From contig CAZUFB010000035.1 of the NCBI GenBank assembly GCA_964619775.1, forward strand, positions 1-21,083: a DNA stretch of 21,083 bases. The letters are read 5' to 3'. This document shows positions 7,799 to 16,000 of the stretch, in pieces. How positions within the stretch are numbered: position 1 is the first letter of the stretch; each line of letters starts with the position of its first letter. The notes under the pieces are model-generated. The model saw only the letters and a list, made by a program, of their open reading frames with translations, ran no database searches and had not been told where the DNA came from. Source of the stretch: CAZUFB01 sp964619775. Its GTDB lineage: Bacteria > Actinomycetota > Coriobacteriia > Coriobacteriales > UMGS124. The position numbers were made by a program, and so were the translations under genes.

Positions 7799-8107
7799 AT
7801 GAGCCTGGCCTTGGACGACGTGCGCGGCATCGCCGCGTACGCCCGAATAGCGCTCACCGACGAGGAGCTCGTCGAGATGACCGCCTACCTCAACGACGCC
7901 ATCGACAACGTCCTGGCGCCCATCCGCGCCTACGATCTGCAGGGGGTCGAGCCGGTGTTCCACCCCATCGGCGACCTGTCCAACGTCATGCGCGACGACG
8001 AGCCGCGTCCGGGCCTGCCGCTCGAGGTCGCCCTCGAGAACGCCGGGCAGACGGAGGACCGCTACTTCCGCGTGCCTGCGATCCTGGGGGACGGGGGTGC
8101 TGCGTGA
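7799..8107 (+). CDS. gatC: Asp/Glu-tRNA(Asn/Gln) amidotransferase subunit C
   Basis: A 102-residue protein with the GatC pattern: an N-terminal DVRGIAAYARIALTDEEL segment, a central helix, and a late GDLSNVMRDDEPRPGLP stretch that includes the conserved RxDxP-like region. GatC is the small subunit that stabilises GatA and contacts GatB. The complex converts Glu-tRNA(Gln) and/or Asp-tRNA(Asn) to the amidated forms in bacteria lacking the matching synthetase. The ATG at 7799-7801 is chosen because CGAGGAG (7788-7794) stands just upstream; the frame is open further back without support. Its stop (TGA, 8105-8107) shares one base with the gatA start, implying translational coupling. Confidence 0.95.
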   Translation: MSLALDDVRGIAAYARIALTDEELVEMTAYLNDAIDNVLAPIRAYDLQGVEPVFHPIGDLSNVMRDDEPRPGLPLEVALENAGQTEDRYFRVPAILGDGGAA

Positions 8108-9597
8108 TGGCCGGCCTGAGCCTCGACGCGCTTACCGCCGCCGACATCGCGCGGCTCGTCCGCACGGGGGAGGTCGCTGCCCGCGAGGTCGCCGAGGCGG
8201 CCGTCTCCGCCATCGCGGCCCGCGAGGACGCGGTGCGCGCCTTTCTCGAGGTGACCCCGCAGATGGCCTTCGACGCGGCCGACGCCCTCGACGCCCGCCG
8301 CGCCGCCGGCGAGGGGCTGCCGCCGCTGGCCGGCGTGCCGGTGGCCTTCAAGGACAACATGCATCTCGTGGGCACGCGCTGCACGTGCGCCTCCAAGATG
8401 CTCGAAACCTACGACAGCGCCTACACGGCCACCTGCGTGCAGCGCATGCTCGACGCAGGCTGCCTCCCGTTAGGCAAGACCAACATGGACGAGTTCGCCT
8501 TCGGCTCCTCCACCGAGTCGAGCCGCTTCGGGCGCACCTGCAACCCGCACGACCTCGAGCGCGTGCCGGGAGGCTCGTCGGGCGGCTCGGCGGCGGCGGT
8601 CGCCGCGGGCATGGTGCCGGTCGCCCTGGGAAGCGACACGGGCGGCTCCATCCGCCAGCCTGCGGCGTTCTGCGGCGTCGTGGGCATGAAGCCCACCTAC
8701 GGCGTGGTGTCGCGCTACGGCGTGGTGGCCTTCGGGTCGTCGCTCGACCAGGTGGGACCCTTCGGCCGCACGGTCGACGACGTGGCGCTGGCCATGAACG
8801 CCCTGGCCGGTCGCGACCCGCTCGACTGCACGTCGCAGGAGTGGTCGCGCGACTTCACGGCCGGTCTGCACGACGGCGTGGAGGGCATGCGCGTCGGCGT
8901 CATCCCGTCGCTCACCGGGGCGCAGGGCGTCGACCCCGAGGTCTCCGAGGCCGTCGAGCGCGCGGGCGCCAACCTCGCCGCGGCCGGGGCCGAGCTCGTC
9001 GAGGTGGAGCTGCCCCACGCCGCCGCGGCCATCAGCGCCTACTACGTGCTCGCCCCGTGCGAGGCGTTCTCCAACCTGGCCCGTTTCGACGGCGTGCGCT
9101 ACGGCCACCAGTGCGAGGGCGCGCGCGACCTGGCCGACATGACGGCGCGCTCGCGCGCCGAGGGTTTCGGCGCCGAGGTCAAGCGCCGCATCCTGCTGGG
9201 CGCCTACCTGCTGTCCAGCGGCGTGTACGACGAGTACTACTACCCGGCCCAGCAGGTGCGTGCGCTCATCACGCAGGACTACCGGGCGGCCTTCGAGCGG
9301 GTCGACGCGATTCTCATGCCGTCGAGCCCGCGTACGGCCTTCAGGTTCGGCGAGATCAGCGACCCCACGCAGATGTACCTGTCCGACATGTTCACCATCT
9401 CGCTCAACATCGCCGGCAACGCGGGCATAAGCGTTCCCGTGGGCATGGGGGCCGCGAGCGGCCTGCCGGTGGGGGCGCAGCTCGTCGGGCCGGCCTTCGC
9501 CGACGACCGGCTGCTGCGCGTGGCCGCGGCGCTGCAGGACTTCTACGGCCCGGCCGCGGTGGCCGCGGGCTGTGCTGGCAAAGGGGGCGAGCTGTAA
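8107..9597 (+). CDS. gatA: Asp/Glu-tRNA(Asn/Gln) amidotransferase subunit A
   Basis: A 496-residue amidase-signature enzyme. The catalytic triad is Lys82 (AFKDN), Ser157 (in GGSSGGS) and Ser181 (GSDTGGSIRQPAAFCG). The spacings of 75 and 24 residues equal those I recall for characterised GatA (Lys79, Ser154, Ser178). GatA hydrolyses glutamine, and the released ammonia is channelled to GatB, where it amidates mischarged tRNA. Length is typical (about 480-500). The ATG at 8107 overlaps the gatC stop; a GTG at 8104 is also in frame but would add only one residue. G-rich sequence at 8086-8097 could serve as ribosome binding site. The stop is immediately followed by the gatB ATG. Nothing in the sequence suggests loss of function. 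Confidence 0.97.
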   Translation: MAGLSLDALTAADIARLVRTGEVAAREVAEAAVSAIAAREDAVRAFLEVTPQMAFDAADALDARRAAGEGLPPLAGVPVAFKDNMHLVGTRCTCASKMLETYDSAYTATCVQRMLDAGCLPLGKTNMDEFAFGSSTESSRFGRTCNPHDLERVPGGSSGGSAAAVAAGMVPVALGSDTGGSIRQPAAFCGVVGMKPTYGVVSRYGVVAFGSSLDQVGPFGRTVDDVALAMNALAGRDPLDCTSQEWSRDFTAGLHDGVEGMRVGVIPSLTGAQGVDPEVSEAVERAGANLAAAGAELVEVELPHAAAAISAYYVLAPCEAFSNLARFDGVRYGHQCEGARDLADMTARSRAEGFGAEVKRRILLGAYLLSSGVYDEYYYPAQQVRALITQDYRAAFERVDAILMPSSPRTAFRFGEISDPTQMYLSDMFTISLNIAGNAGISVPVGMGAASGLPVGAQLVGPAFADDRLLRVAAALQDFYGPAAVAAGCAGKGGEL

Positions 9598-11139
9598 ATG
9601 AAGGCGCTGTCCGAGGTCCTCAAGGACTGGGAGCCGGTCATCGGCCTCGAGGTCCACACCGAGCTCACGACGCTCGAGACCAAGATGTTCTGCGGATGCC
9701 GGCTGAGCCACACCGACGAGCCCAACGCCAACGTGTGCCCGGTGTGCCTGGGCCTGCCGGGCGCGCTGCCGGTGCCCAACCGCGCGGCCATCCAGTCCAT
9801 CGTGCTCGCCGGCCTGGCCACCAACTGCCAGATCATGAAACGCTCGATGTTCTACCGCAAAAACTACTTCTATCCCGACATGGCAAAGAACTTCCAGACC
9901 ACCCAGGGCCCCGTCGCCTTCTGCATGGACGGGTGGCTCGACGTCGAGGTGGCGCTGCCCGGGGCCGCCGAGCGATACGACGACGGGGCGCCGGGACGGG
10001 CCGGCGACGGCGGCTACACCGCGCGCGTGGGCATCACGCGCATCCACATGGAGGAGGACGCCGCCAAGATGGTGCACGTGGGCGGCGCCGACGGGCGCAT
10101 CGGCGGGGCCGACCACTCGCTCATCGACTACAACCGCTGCGGCACCCCGCTCATCGAGCTGGTGACCGAACCCGACCTGCGCAGCCCCGAGGAGGCCCGC
10201 CTCTTCATGGAGAAGCTGCGCCAGATTTTCCTGACGCTGGGCATTTCCGACTGTTCGATGGAGATGGGCTCTATGCGCTGCGACGGCAACGTGTCGCTGC
10301 GCCGCCGCGGCACCGAGGCGTTCGGCACCAAGACCGAGCTCAAAAACCTCAACTCCTTCAAGAGCCTCCACGACGGCCTGGAGTACGAGATCCGCCGCCA
10401 GGCCGAGGTGCTCGAGGAAGGTGGCACCGTGCGCCAGGAGACCCGCCACTGGGACGTCTCGGCCAAGCGCACCATCGTGATGCGCGTCAAGGAGACGGCC
10501 GACGACTACCGCTTCTTCCCCGAGCCCGACCTCGCCCCCTACGACCTCGCCGACGAGTTCGTCGAGGAGGTGCGTGCCAAGTTGCCCGAGCTTCCCGACG
10601 CCCGGCGCGACCGCTATGTGGCGACGTTGGGCCTCAGGCGCGGCGACGCCGCCCAGCTCGCGGCCGAACCGGCCACGGCGGCCTTCTTCGAGGAGGCGGT
10701 GGCCGGGGCCGACGCCAAGCTCGCCCGCGCGGTGGCAAACGTGGTGCTCAACGAGCTCGCCGGCTACCTCAACGCCCAGGGTCAGGGCATCGCGCAGACC
10801 TCGATCACTGCGGCGCAGGTGCGCAGCCTGGCCGAGCTGCTTTCGACGGACGCCATCAGCTCCAACCAGGGCCGCGAGGTCTTCGGTCTTATGGCGCAGA
10901 CGGGGGAGGACCCCGCCAAGATCGTGGATGACCGCGGCATGCGCCAGGTGAGCGACGTCGCGGCCCTCGAGCCGGTGGTGGACGAGGTCATGGCCGCCTG
11001 CCCCGACCAGGTTGCCCAGTACCGTGCCGGCAACGCCAAGGTCATCGGCTACCTGGTGGGCCAGTGCATGAAGGCGAGCAAGGGCAAGGGCAACCCCAAG
11101 CTCTTCAACCAGCTGCTCGCCGCCAAGCTGGCGCAGTAA
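9598..11139 (+). CDS. gatB: Asp/Glu-tRNA(Asn/Gln) amidotransferase subunit B
   Basis: A 513-residue GatB. It starts EPVIGLEVHTEL (12-23) and has the zinc-site cysteines Cys32, Cys34, Cys47 and Cys50. The kinase-like core includes GITRIHMEEDAAKMVH and DYNRCGTPLIELV, and the C-terminal third is the helical YqeY-like tail that contacts tRNA. GatB phosphorylates the mischarged tRNA's side-chain carboxylate using ATP and then transfers ammonia supplied by GatA. Residues about 121-138 form a Gly/Ala/Asp-rich stretch before ARVGITRIH that may be a small insertion. The ATG follows the gatA stop with no spacer, and AAGGGGG (9581-9587) inside gatA is its likely ribosome binding site. No clear terminator follows; the downstream 524 bases hold the symmetric repeat element. 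Confidence 0.97.
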   Translation: MKALSEVLKDWEPVIGLEVHTELTTLETKMFCGCRLSHTDEPNANVCPVCLGLPGALPVPNRAAIQSIVLAGLATNCQIMKRSMFYRKNYFYPDMAKNFQTTQGPVAFCMDGWLDVEVALPGAAERYDDGAPGRAGDGGYTARVGITRIHMEEDAAKMVHVGGADGRIGGADHSLIDYNRCGTPLIELVTEPDLRSPEEARLFMEKLRQIFLTLGISDCSMEMGSMRCDGNVSLRRRGTEAFGTKTELKNLNSFKSLHDGLEYEIRRQAEVLEEGGTVRQETRHWDVSAKRTIVMRVKETADDYRFFPEPDLAPYDLADEFVEEVRAKLPELPDARRDRYVATLGLRRGDAAQLAAEPATAAFFEEAVAGADAKLARAVANVVLNELAGYLNAQGQGIAQTSITAAQVRSLAELLSTDAISSNQGREVFGLMAQTGEDPAKIVDDRGMRQVSDVAALEPVVDEVMAACPDQVAQYRAGNAKVIGYLVGQCMKASKGKGNPKLFNQLLAAKLAQ

Positions 11140-11208
11140 GGGGGACGTCGCGCGGCCGCCTCCAACAGCCCCGCCGGGGTCGATGCCGCTCTCGCCTGGG
11201 ACTTTGGT

Positions 11209-11230
11209 GCCAAGAATCCGGCCGAGTGCG
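11209..11230 (+). repeat. 22-bp repeat copy a (forward)
   Basis: It ends in the invariant core CGGCCGAGTG followed by CG, preceded by GCCAAGAATC. The consensus of the four copies is approximately GGCAAAAATNCGGCCGAGTG plus two bases. Confidence 0.75.
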
Positions 11231-11249
11231 TATTTGTCGGAAAGGTCTT

Positions 11250-11271
11250 GTCAAAAACTCCGCCGAGTGCG
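11250..11271 (+). repeat. 22-bp repeat copy b (forward)
   Basis: It begins GTCAAAAACT and ends CCGAGTGCG. It is the most divergent copy, with one change in the GGCC core (CGCC). It starts 41 bases after copy a. Confidence 0.7.
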
Positions 11272-11378
11272 TTTCGTACAAGAGGACTTGGGCCCGAAAG
11301 GCCGACGGATAAACCGCGAAACACCAGGTCGCACATGACGGCTTTGCCCCGGCGCCTCGCGAAGCGGCCCCGCAAGAG

Positions 11379-11400
11379 CGCACTCGGCCGTATTTGTGCC
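11379..11400 (-). repeat. 22-bp repeat copy c (inverted)
   Basis: Read on the minus strand it is GGCACAAATA followed by CGGCCGAGTGCG. Its last 12 bases are identical to those of copy a. Confidence 0.75.
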
Positions 11401-11419
11401 ACGACTTGCCTCGCCAGGA

Positions 11420-11441
11420 TACACTCGGCCGCATTTTTGCC
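11420..11441 (-). repeat. 22-bp repeat copy d (inverted)
   Basis: Read on the minus strand it is GGCAAAAATG followed by CGGCCGAGTGTA. It starts 41 bases after copy c, the same offset as between a and b. Confidence 0.75.
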
Positions 11442-11554
11442 ACATGCGGGTGTTGCGGACTGCGTCCCCCGCGTGCGGCGGGCGCAGCCCCATTCTGTGC
11501 TCCGTCCAGTATCCGTGGCGCCCGCCCGCGCCCGCCCGGCCGTGTGCCCGTACC

Positions 11555-11598
11555 TGCTATCATTGCCCTCTGCCCGCCGCGGCGGCGGGTGGTATAGT
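11555..11598 (+). promoter_or_regulatory. Two putative extended -10 elements for the DUF1292-modD unit
   Basis: TGCTATCAT (11555-11563) and TGGTATAGT (11590-11598) are both extended -10 sequences, 100 and 65 bases before the ATG at 11664. The second is closest to consensus. No good -35 accompanies either. Confidence 0.5.
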
Positions 11599-11610
11599 GA
11601 GCGCACGCGC

Positions 11611-11639
11611 CCGATGCGGCCGCTTGCGGCGCGCATCGG
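11611..11639 (+). promoter_or_regulatory. Leader stem-loop upstream of the DUF1292 gene
   Basis: CCGATGCG (11611-11618) pairs with CGCATCGG (11632-11639). An inner GCCG/CGGC stem closes a CTTG loop, with a single bulged G at 11631. It begins about 6 bases after the start predicted from the TATAGT at 11593-11598 and ends before the ribosome binding site, so it would sit at the 5' end of the mRNA. There is no U-tract. An mRNA-stabilising or regulatory role is inference. Confidence 0.5.
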
Positions 11640-11663
11640 CATCCGACAAGAAAGGACCGCATC

Positions 11664-12047
11664 ATGGCCGACGAGAAGCAGCCCGACACCGAAGAGATGA
11701 ACGAGGGGACGACCGAGGGTTTCGACGCCGGCGTCGAGGAGGGCGAAGAGGGCGAGCACATGGTCCTCACCGACGACGACGGTGTGGACGTCGAGTTCGA
11801 GTACATCGGCTCGGTCGACTACGAGGGCTCCGAGTACATCGTGCTCCTGCCCGTCGAGGACGACGAGGACGGCGAGGCCGAGGTGCTCATCCTCAAGGTC
11901 GAGTCGCTCGGCACCAAAGTCGACGAGGACGGCGAGGAGTACGAGGACGAACAGTACGTGAGCGTCGACAGCGAGGAGACGCTCGACGCCGTGTTCGAGA
12001 TCTTCAAGCAGGATAACGCCGACCTGTTCGAGTTCGTCGAGGAGTAG
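11664..12047 (+). CDS. DUF1292 family acidic protein
   Basis: A 127-residue, strongly acidic protein. Residues about 33-127 fit the DUF1292 (YrzB-like) family: VLTDDDGVDVEFEYIGSVDY, then EYIVLLPVEDDED, EAEVLILKVE, and a C-terminal LDAVFEIF segment. The function of this family is unknown; in Firmicutes it is often found beside the mreB-unrelated yrzL-yrrK-yrzB cluster. The N-terminal 32 residues are Glu/Asp/Gly-rich and probably disordered. The ATG at 11664 has AAAGGA about 7 bases upstream. Two promoter-like sites and a leader hairpin precede it. The modD ATG lies 5 bases after its stop, and the GAGGAG in its last codons probably serves modD, so the two are co-transcribed. Confidence 0.88.
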   Translation: MADEKQPDTEEMNEGTTEGFDAGVEEGEEGEHMVLTDDDGVDVEFEYIGSVDYEGSEYIVLLPVEDDEDGEAEVLILKVESLGTKVDEDGEEYEDEQYVSVDSEETLDAVFEIFKQDNADLFEFVEE

Positions 12048-12052
12048 CCGCC

Positions 12053-12946
12053 ATGACAGGCGTGCGGGCCCCGCTCCCTCCCTCCGTCCGCATCCCCGAC
12101 GCCGAGCTTGACCGCCTGATCGCAGAGGACGTCCCCTATCTCGACCTGACCACCCACGTGCTCGGCATCGGCGCCGGCCGCGGCTCCATGGAGTACTTCA
12201 CGCGCGAGGCGTGCGTGCTCTGCGGGACCGAGGAGGCCGTGCGCATCGCGGGGCGCCTGGGCTGTTCGGTCCGCCGGTCGCTGCCCTCGGGCACGCGGCT
12301 CGAGGCGGGTGAGGCGTTCTTGCTCCTCGAGGGGTCGGTCGAGGACCTGCACGCCGCCTGGAAGGTCTGCCTCAACCTGTTCGACCACCTCAGCGCCGTC
12401 GCCACCAAGACGCGCGCCATGGTGGACGCCGCCCATGCCGCGAACCCCGCGTGCGAGGTGCTCACGACGCGCAAGTCGATGCCCGGGGTGAAGGCCCTGC
12501 TCACCAAGGCCGTCCTGACCGGCGGCGCCTTCCCGCACCGTCTGGGCCTTTCCGAAACCGTGCTCGTGTTTGCCCAGCACATGGCGTTCATGGGAGGGTT
12601 CGAGGGGTTCCTCGAGCGCCTGCCCGAGATCCGGTCGCGCACCGTGGAAAAGAAGCTCTTCGTCGAGGCGACGGCCGACGAGGCGCGCGCCCTGGCCCGC
12701 GCCGGCGCGGCCGGCTGCGGGGTCGACGGCGTGCAGCTCGACAAGGTTCCCGTCGAGGAAACCGCGGCCCTTGTGGCGGAGCTGCGTGCGCTCGACCCGC
12801 ACCTGACGGTCATCGCGGCCGGCGGCATCAACCCCGACAACGTCGCGGCCTACGCGGCGACCGGCGTGGAAGGCCTTGTGACGACCGCCCCTTTTACCGC
12901 CAAGCCCGTCGACATGTCGGTGCGTATGGCCGAGGCGGGGAAGTAG
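12053..12946 (+). CDS. modD: ModD-like protein (quinolinate phosphoribosyltransferase fold)
   Basis: A 297-residue protein of the NadC/ModD family. The opening EDVPYLDLTT (25-34), TRKSMPGVKALLTKAV (139-154), GGAFPHRLGLSETVLVFAQH (157-176) and the closing AAGGINPDNVAAYAATG and LVTTAPF are characteristic of ModD. NadC proper normally has an IKDNH-type motif where this protein has VFAQH, and LDN where it has LDK (229-231). ModD is encoded with molybdate transporters in some bacteria and its reaction is not settled; nicotinate-nucleotide synthesis is less likely. No transporter gene is near, but mobA in this window points to molybdenum-enzyme capacity. The ATG at 12053 uses GAGGAG within the end of the upstream gene. 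Probably cytosolic. Confidence 0.88.
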   Translation: MTGVRAPLPPSVRIPDAELDRLIAEDVPYLDLTTHVLGIGAGRGSMEYFTREACVLCGTEEAVRIAGRLGCSVRRSLPSGTRLEAGEAFLLLEGSVEDLHAAWKVCLNLFDHLSAVATKTRAMVDAAHAANPACEVLTTRKSMPGVKALLTKAVLTGGAFPHRLGLSETVLVFAQHMAFMGGFEGFLERLPEIRSRTVEKKLFVEATADEARALARAGAAGCGVDGVQLDKVPVEETAALVAELRALDPHLTVIAAGGINPDNVAAYAATGVEGLVTTAPFTAKPVDMSVRMAEAGK

Positions 12947-12978
12947 ACATGGCCCCCCTCGCATCGTGCTCCCGTATT

Positions 12979-12997
12979 TGCTACCCTCCGCTATAAC
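12979..12997 (+). promoter_or_regulatory. Putative promoter elements for the LRR protein gene
   Basis: TGCTACCCT (12979-12987) fits the recurring extended -10 form, and TATAAC (12992-12997) is a second -10-like hexamer. Both lie in the 104-base gap between modD and the LRR gene. A hairpin CGGCGCA-AGG-TGCGCCG (13005-13021) follows at the predicted mRNA 5' end. Confidence 0.45.
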
Positions 12998-13050
12998 GGC
13001 CGCACGGCGCAAGGTGCGCCGGCGCTGCCGGAGAGCGGAGGGTTCCGACG

Positions 13051-16000
13051 ATGACCACGCATATGACCGCGCACCCAACTGCCTTGCGCCCCCGTGTCCG
13101 GCGTTTTGCCGTCGCACTCGCTGCGGCCTGCCTCGCCTTTGTCTGCGTCGCCCCCGCCTCCTTGGCCGACCAGCCCGCCGACTCGGCAGCCCCGTCTGCC
13201 GCCGACGCGGGCGTCACGGTCAACGCCCCATGCGGCGACAACCTCTCCTGGTCGTTCGACGCGGCGACCGGCACGCTTACGATAACCGGTTCGGGCCTCA
13301 TGTACGACTGGTCCGGTTCCGACCAGGTGCCTTGGCGCGACGTGCGCGACCAGGTGACCTCCGTTGTCGTGGGCGAGGGAGTCACGAGCATCGGCAACAA
13401 CGCCTTTTTCGGCATGCGCGCACTGGCGAGCGTCTCGCTGCCGAGTACGCTTACCTCTATCGGCGGCGGCGCGTTCGGCAACGCGCTCGCACTCGGCCAG
13501 ATAGCTCTGCCCGAAGGGTTGGCGTACATCGGCGACGGAGCGTTCGAGATGTGCGGCCTCACGAGCGTCTCCGTCCCCGACACGGTGACGCAGATGGGGA
13601 AGCGGGTTTTCATGACCTGCCTGAGCCTCACCGAGGCCACGCTGTCCGCCGGTTTGACTGCGGTTCCCGCATCGACGTTTCAGGGCTGCGACATGCTCGC
13701 CTCGATAGCGGTTCCCGACGGCGTGGGCGAAATCGGCGTCCTTGCGTTTTTCGGCTGTAGCAACCTGCAGCGCATCTACATCCCGGCCTCGGTGACGCGC
13801 ATCGGTGACCAGGCGTTTGCCGACGAGATCGCGACTGCGGCGACTATCTACTACGGCGGCACCGCCGAGACCTGGGTGACCCTTTTCGACCCCGCACAGA
13901 ACGCGGGGCTCGCCGCCGCGGCCGTCGAGTTCGGGGCGACCGGCCTGGGTTCCGACGCCAGCACGCTCGCCGTTTCGCAGGGCCTTGCGGCCTACGCCTA
14001 CCGCACCGACACGCTGCCCGCGTTCTATCCCGACGCGGCGGCCGACGCCGACGCCCTCACGGTCGTCTACGACCTGGGCGGCCTCTACATCGCCAACGTG
14101 TCCGAGGTGGTCGGCGGCGACTACGACGAGGCCCAGCGCGCCTATACGACGCAGACGTTCAGCTTCGACGTCTACAACACGCTCGGCTACGACGTGGTGC
14201 TCGACGTTTACGGCAACTACGTCGGCTGGACCCAGCGCATCCGCGTCGCGGCCCACGCCGGGGCCCAGGCCGGCGTCACGCCTCAGAGCCTCGGCGTGAG
14301 CTACACCGACCCGTCGGTCTCCACCCTCACGCGCGTGACGGTGACGATGCCTGCACCGGGCTACATCCTCGTTTCGGCCAACCCCGCGCAGTCGATGGGC
14401 ACGTTCTACGAAAACGCCGCTCTGCTGCTGGCTGCCGGCGTCGCGCAGGCCTGCGGCGGGTCGGACGACCCTGCCGCGTGGGCGGCCGCCGCCGACGCGC
14501 TCGTCGACCGGGCCTTGTCCGCCGTCCTTGCGGACGAGGACTACCCGCTCGGCGCCGCCCGGCTGACGCAGGCGTTTGCGCAGGCCGCCTACGACGCCGC
14601 GGCCATCTATGCCGTGGGCAGCACAGGTCTTGCGGCTGAGGCGCTTGCGACGGCGTTCGCGCAGGCGCTCGACGACCTGGCCGACGCCCCGCTCGCCGAT
14701 CCCGACGCGGTCGACTGGCGCTCCCAGCTGGCCGCCTCGCTGGGTATCGACGCCGCGGCGCTCGCCGCGCTCGACCCGCAGGCCGGCCTGGGCATCGCGA
14801 CCGCGCCCGCGTTCGGCGAGGGCGGCGCGCTCGCCGCGCTCGTGGCCCAGCTCTGCGACGCGACGGACGCCCCGGTGCTCGTGCTCGGCACAAGTTTGCG
14901 CTCGAGCAGCGTGACCATGCAGGGTGTCCAGGTCTCTTACGAGGTGGGGGAGTGGGACAGCGAGCTGCCGACCGTCGTGCTCAACGTTGACGAGGGCGCA
15001 CAGGTGCCCATAGTGACCGACGCCGCCGGCACGCAGCTCGGCTTTGCGACGGCCGACGTGTTCGACGTATTCTGCCTCACCGCCGACCAGCAGCGCACGG
15101 ATCTGGCGGGCCCGGCGGCGGTGAGCCTGCCCACGCCGCTCGGCTCCGACGCGGCCGACTGCATCGTGCTGCGCCAGGCGGAGGACGGCACGTGGTCGGC
15201 GGTCGACGCGGCTCCCAAGTACGGCGACTTCGGCGACCTCACGTTCCAGACGTCCGAGGCGGGGGTCTACGCAATCGTGGACTCCTCGACGGCTTACGAC
15301 GCGGTGGCCGGCTCCAACACGGATGCCGGCGCCGTCACCTACCCCGAGCGCTACGTCGAGGTCTACGCGAGCTCGGCAAGCCTCGCTATGGATGTGGGCG
15401 AGCAAATCGGCCTGGTCTGCACGCTGCGCGGCGCCGACGGGCAGACGCTTGCCTGGGATGCCCCGACAGTCGCGGTGTCCGACGCAGGCGTCGTGCAGGC
15501 TTCGCCCGTCACAGCGGGGGAGGACGGGATGTCCTACGAGCTGTCGTTGACGGGCCTGGCCGACGGCACGGCCGAGGTCACGGTGACCGATCCGGCGTCG
15601 GGCGCGTCGGCGACCTTCGAGGTGCGCGTGGGGCCCGGTGCGGCGGGCTACGCGTACTACCTCGACGACGTGCCGGCGTTCTATCCCGACAGCTTCGGCG
15701 AGGACGAGCTGCTTACCAACTTCTACAACGTCAACGGTCTCTACGTGTGCGGCTACTCTGCGACGCGCAACGACGACGGCAGCTGGGCGGTGTCGTTCGA
15801 CGTCTACAACCGGCGCTACTACAGCGGATCGGTCGACGTCTACGACGCGGACGGCACCTGGGTCCGCAGCGTGCGCATCGAGAAGTACGCCGACATCGCG
15901 AGTCTGTGGGACACAGGCGAGTCGGCCGTCTTCCTCATTCGCGACCTGCTGGACGGCGTCGCCCTGAGCTACCGGGCCGACGCGGGCCAGGAGCACACCC

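Larger units (their letters stand above)
11206..11444. repeat. Symmetric four-copy repeat element (possible MITE-like element)
   Basis: Two direct copies of a 22-bp unit lie on the left and two inverted copies on the right. The start-to-start offset is exactly 41 bp in both pairs, and both nested pairs are centred on the same point (about 11325). The arms (about 66 bp each) agree at roughly two-thirds of positions when one is reverse-complemented, with the 22-bp units far better conserved than the 19-bp spacers. The central 107 bases (11272-11378) hold at most weak, degenerate further copies near 11290-11310 and 11338-11360. No flanking target duplication was recognised and no transposase gene is nearby. 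I do not recognise a named family. Confidence 0.75.
11140..11663. other. Gene-free region with symmetric repeat element and promoter
   Basis: These 524 bases between gatB and the DUF1292 gene hold four copies of a 22-bp repeat in a symmetric arrangement (11206-11444), two promoter-like sites (11555-11563 and 11590-11598) and a strong stem-loop (11611-11639). No protein-coding frame is convincing. No T-run terminator for gatCAB was found. Confidence 0.7.

Noticed and set aside
7418..7963. N-terminal extension of the pyridoxamine-oxidase-fold protein overlapping gatC
   Set aside because: It would run antisense into gatC; the ATG at 7417 has a good ribosome binding site and yields a sensible signal peptide.
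8097..10931. A 944-codon plus-strand frame across gatA and gatB
   Set aside because: Arg/Gly/Ala-rich shadow frame; the overlapping frames encode unmistakable GatA and GatB.
11206..11444. CRISPR array
   Set aside because: Only four copies in two orientations, copies diverge, spacers of 19 bp are too short and there are no cas genes.
12053..12946. nadC assignment for the phosphoribosyltransferase-fold gene
   Set aside because: The NadC motifs IKDNH and LDN are replaced by VFAQH and LDK, and the whole pattern fits ModD better.
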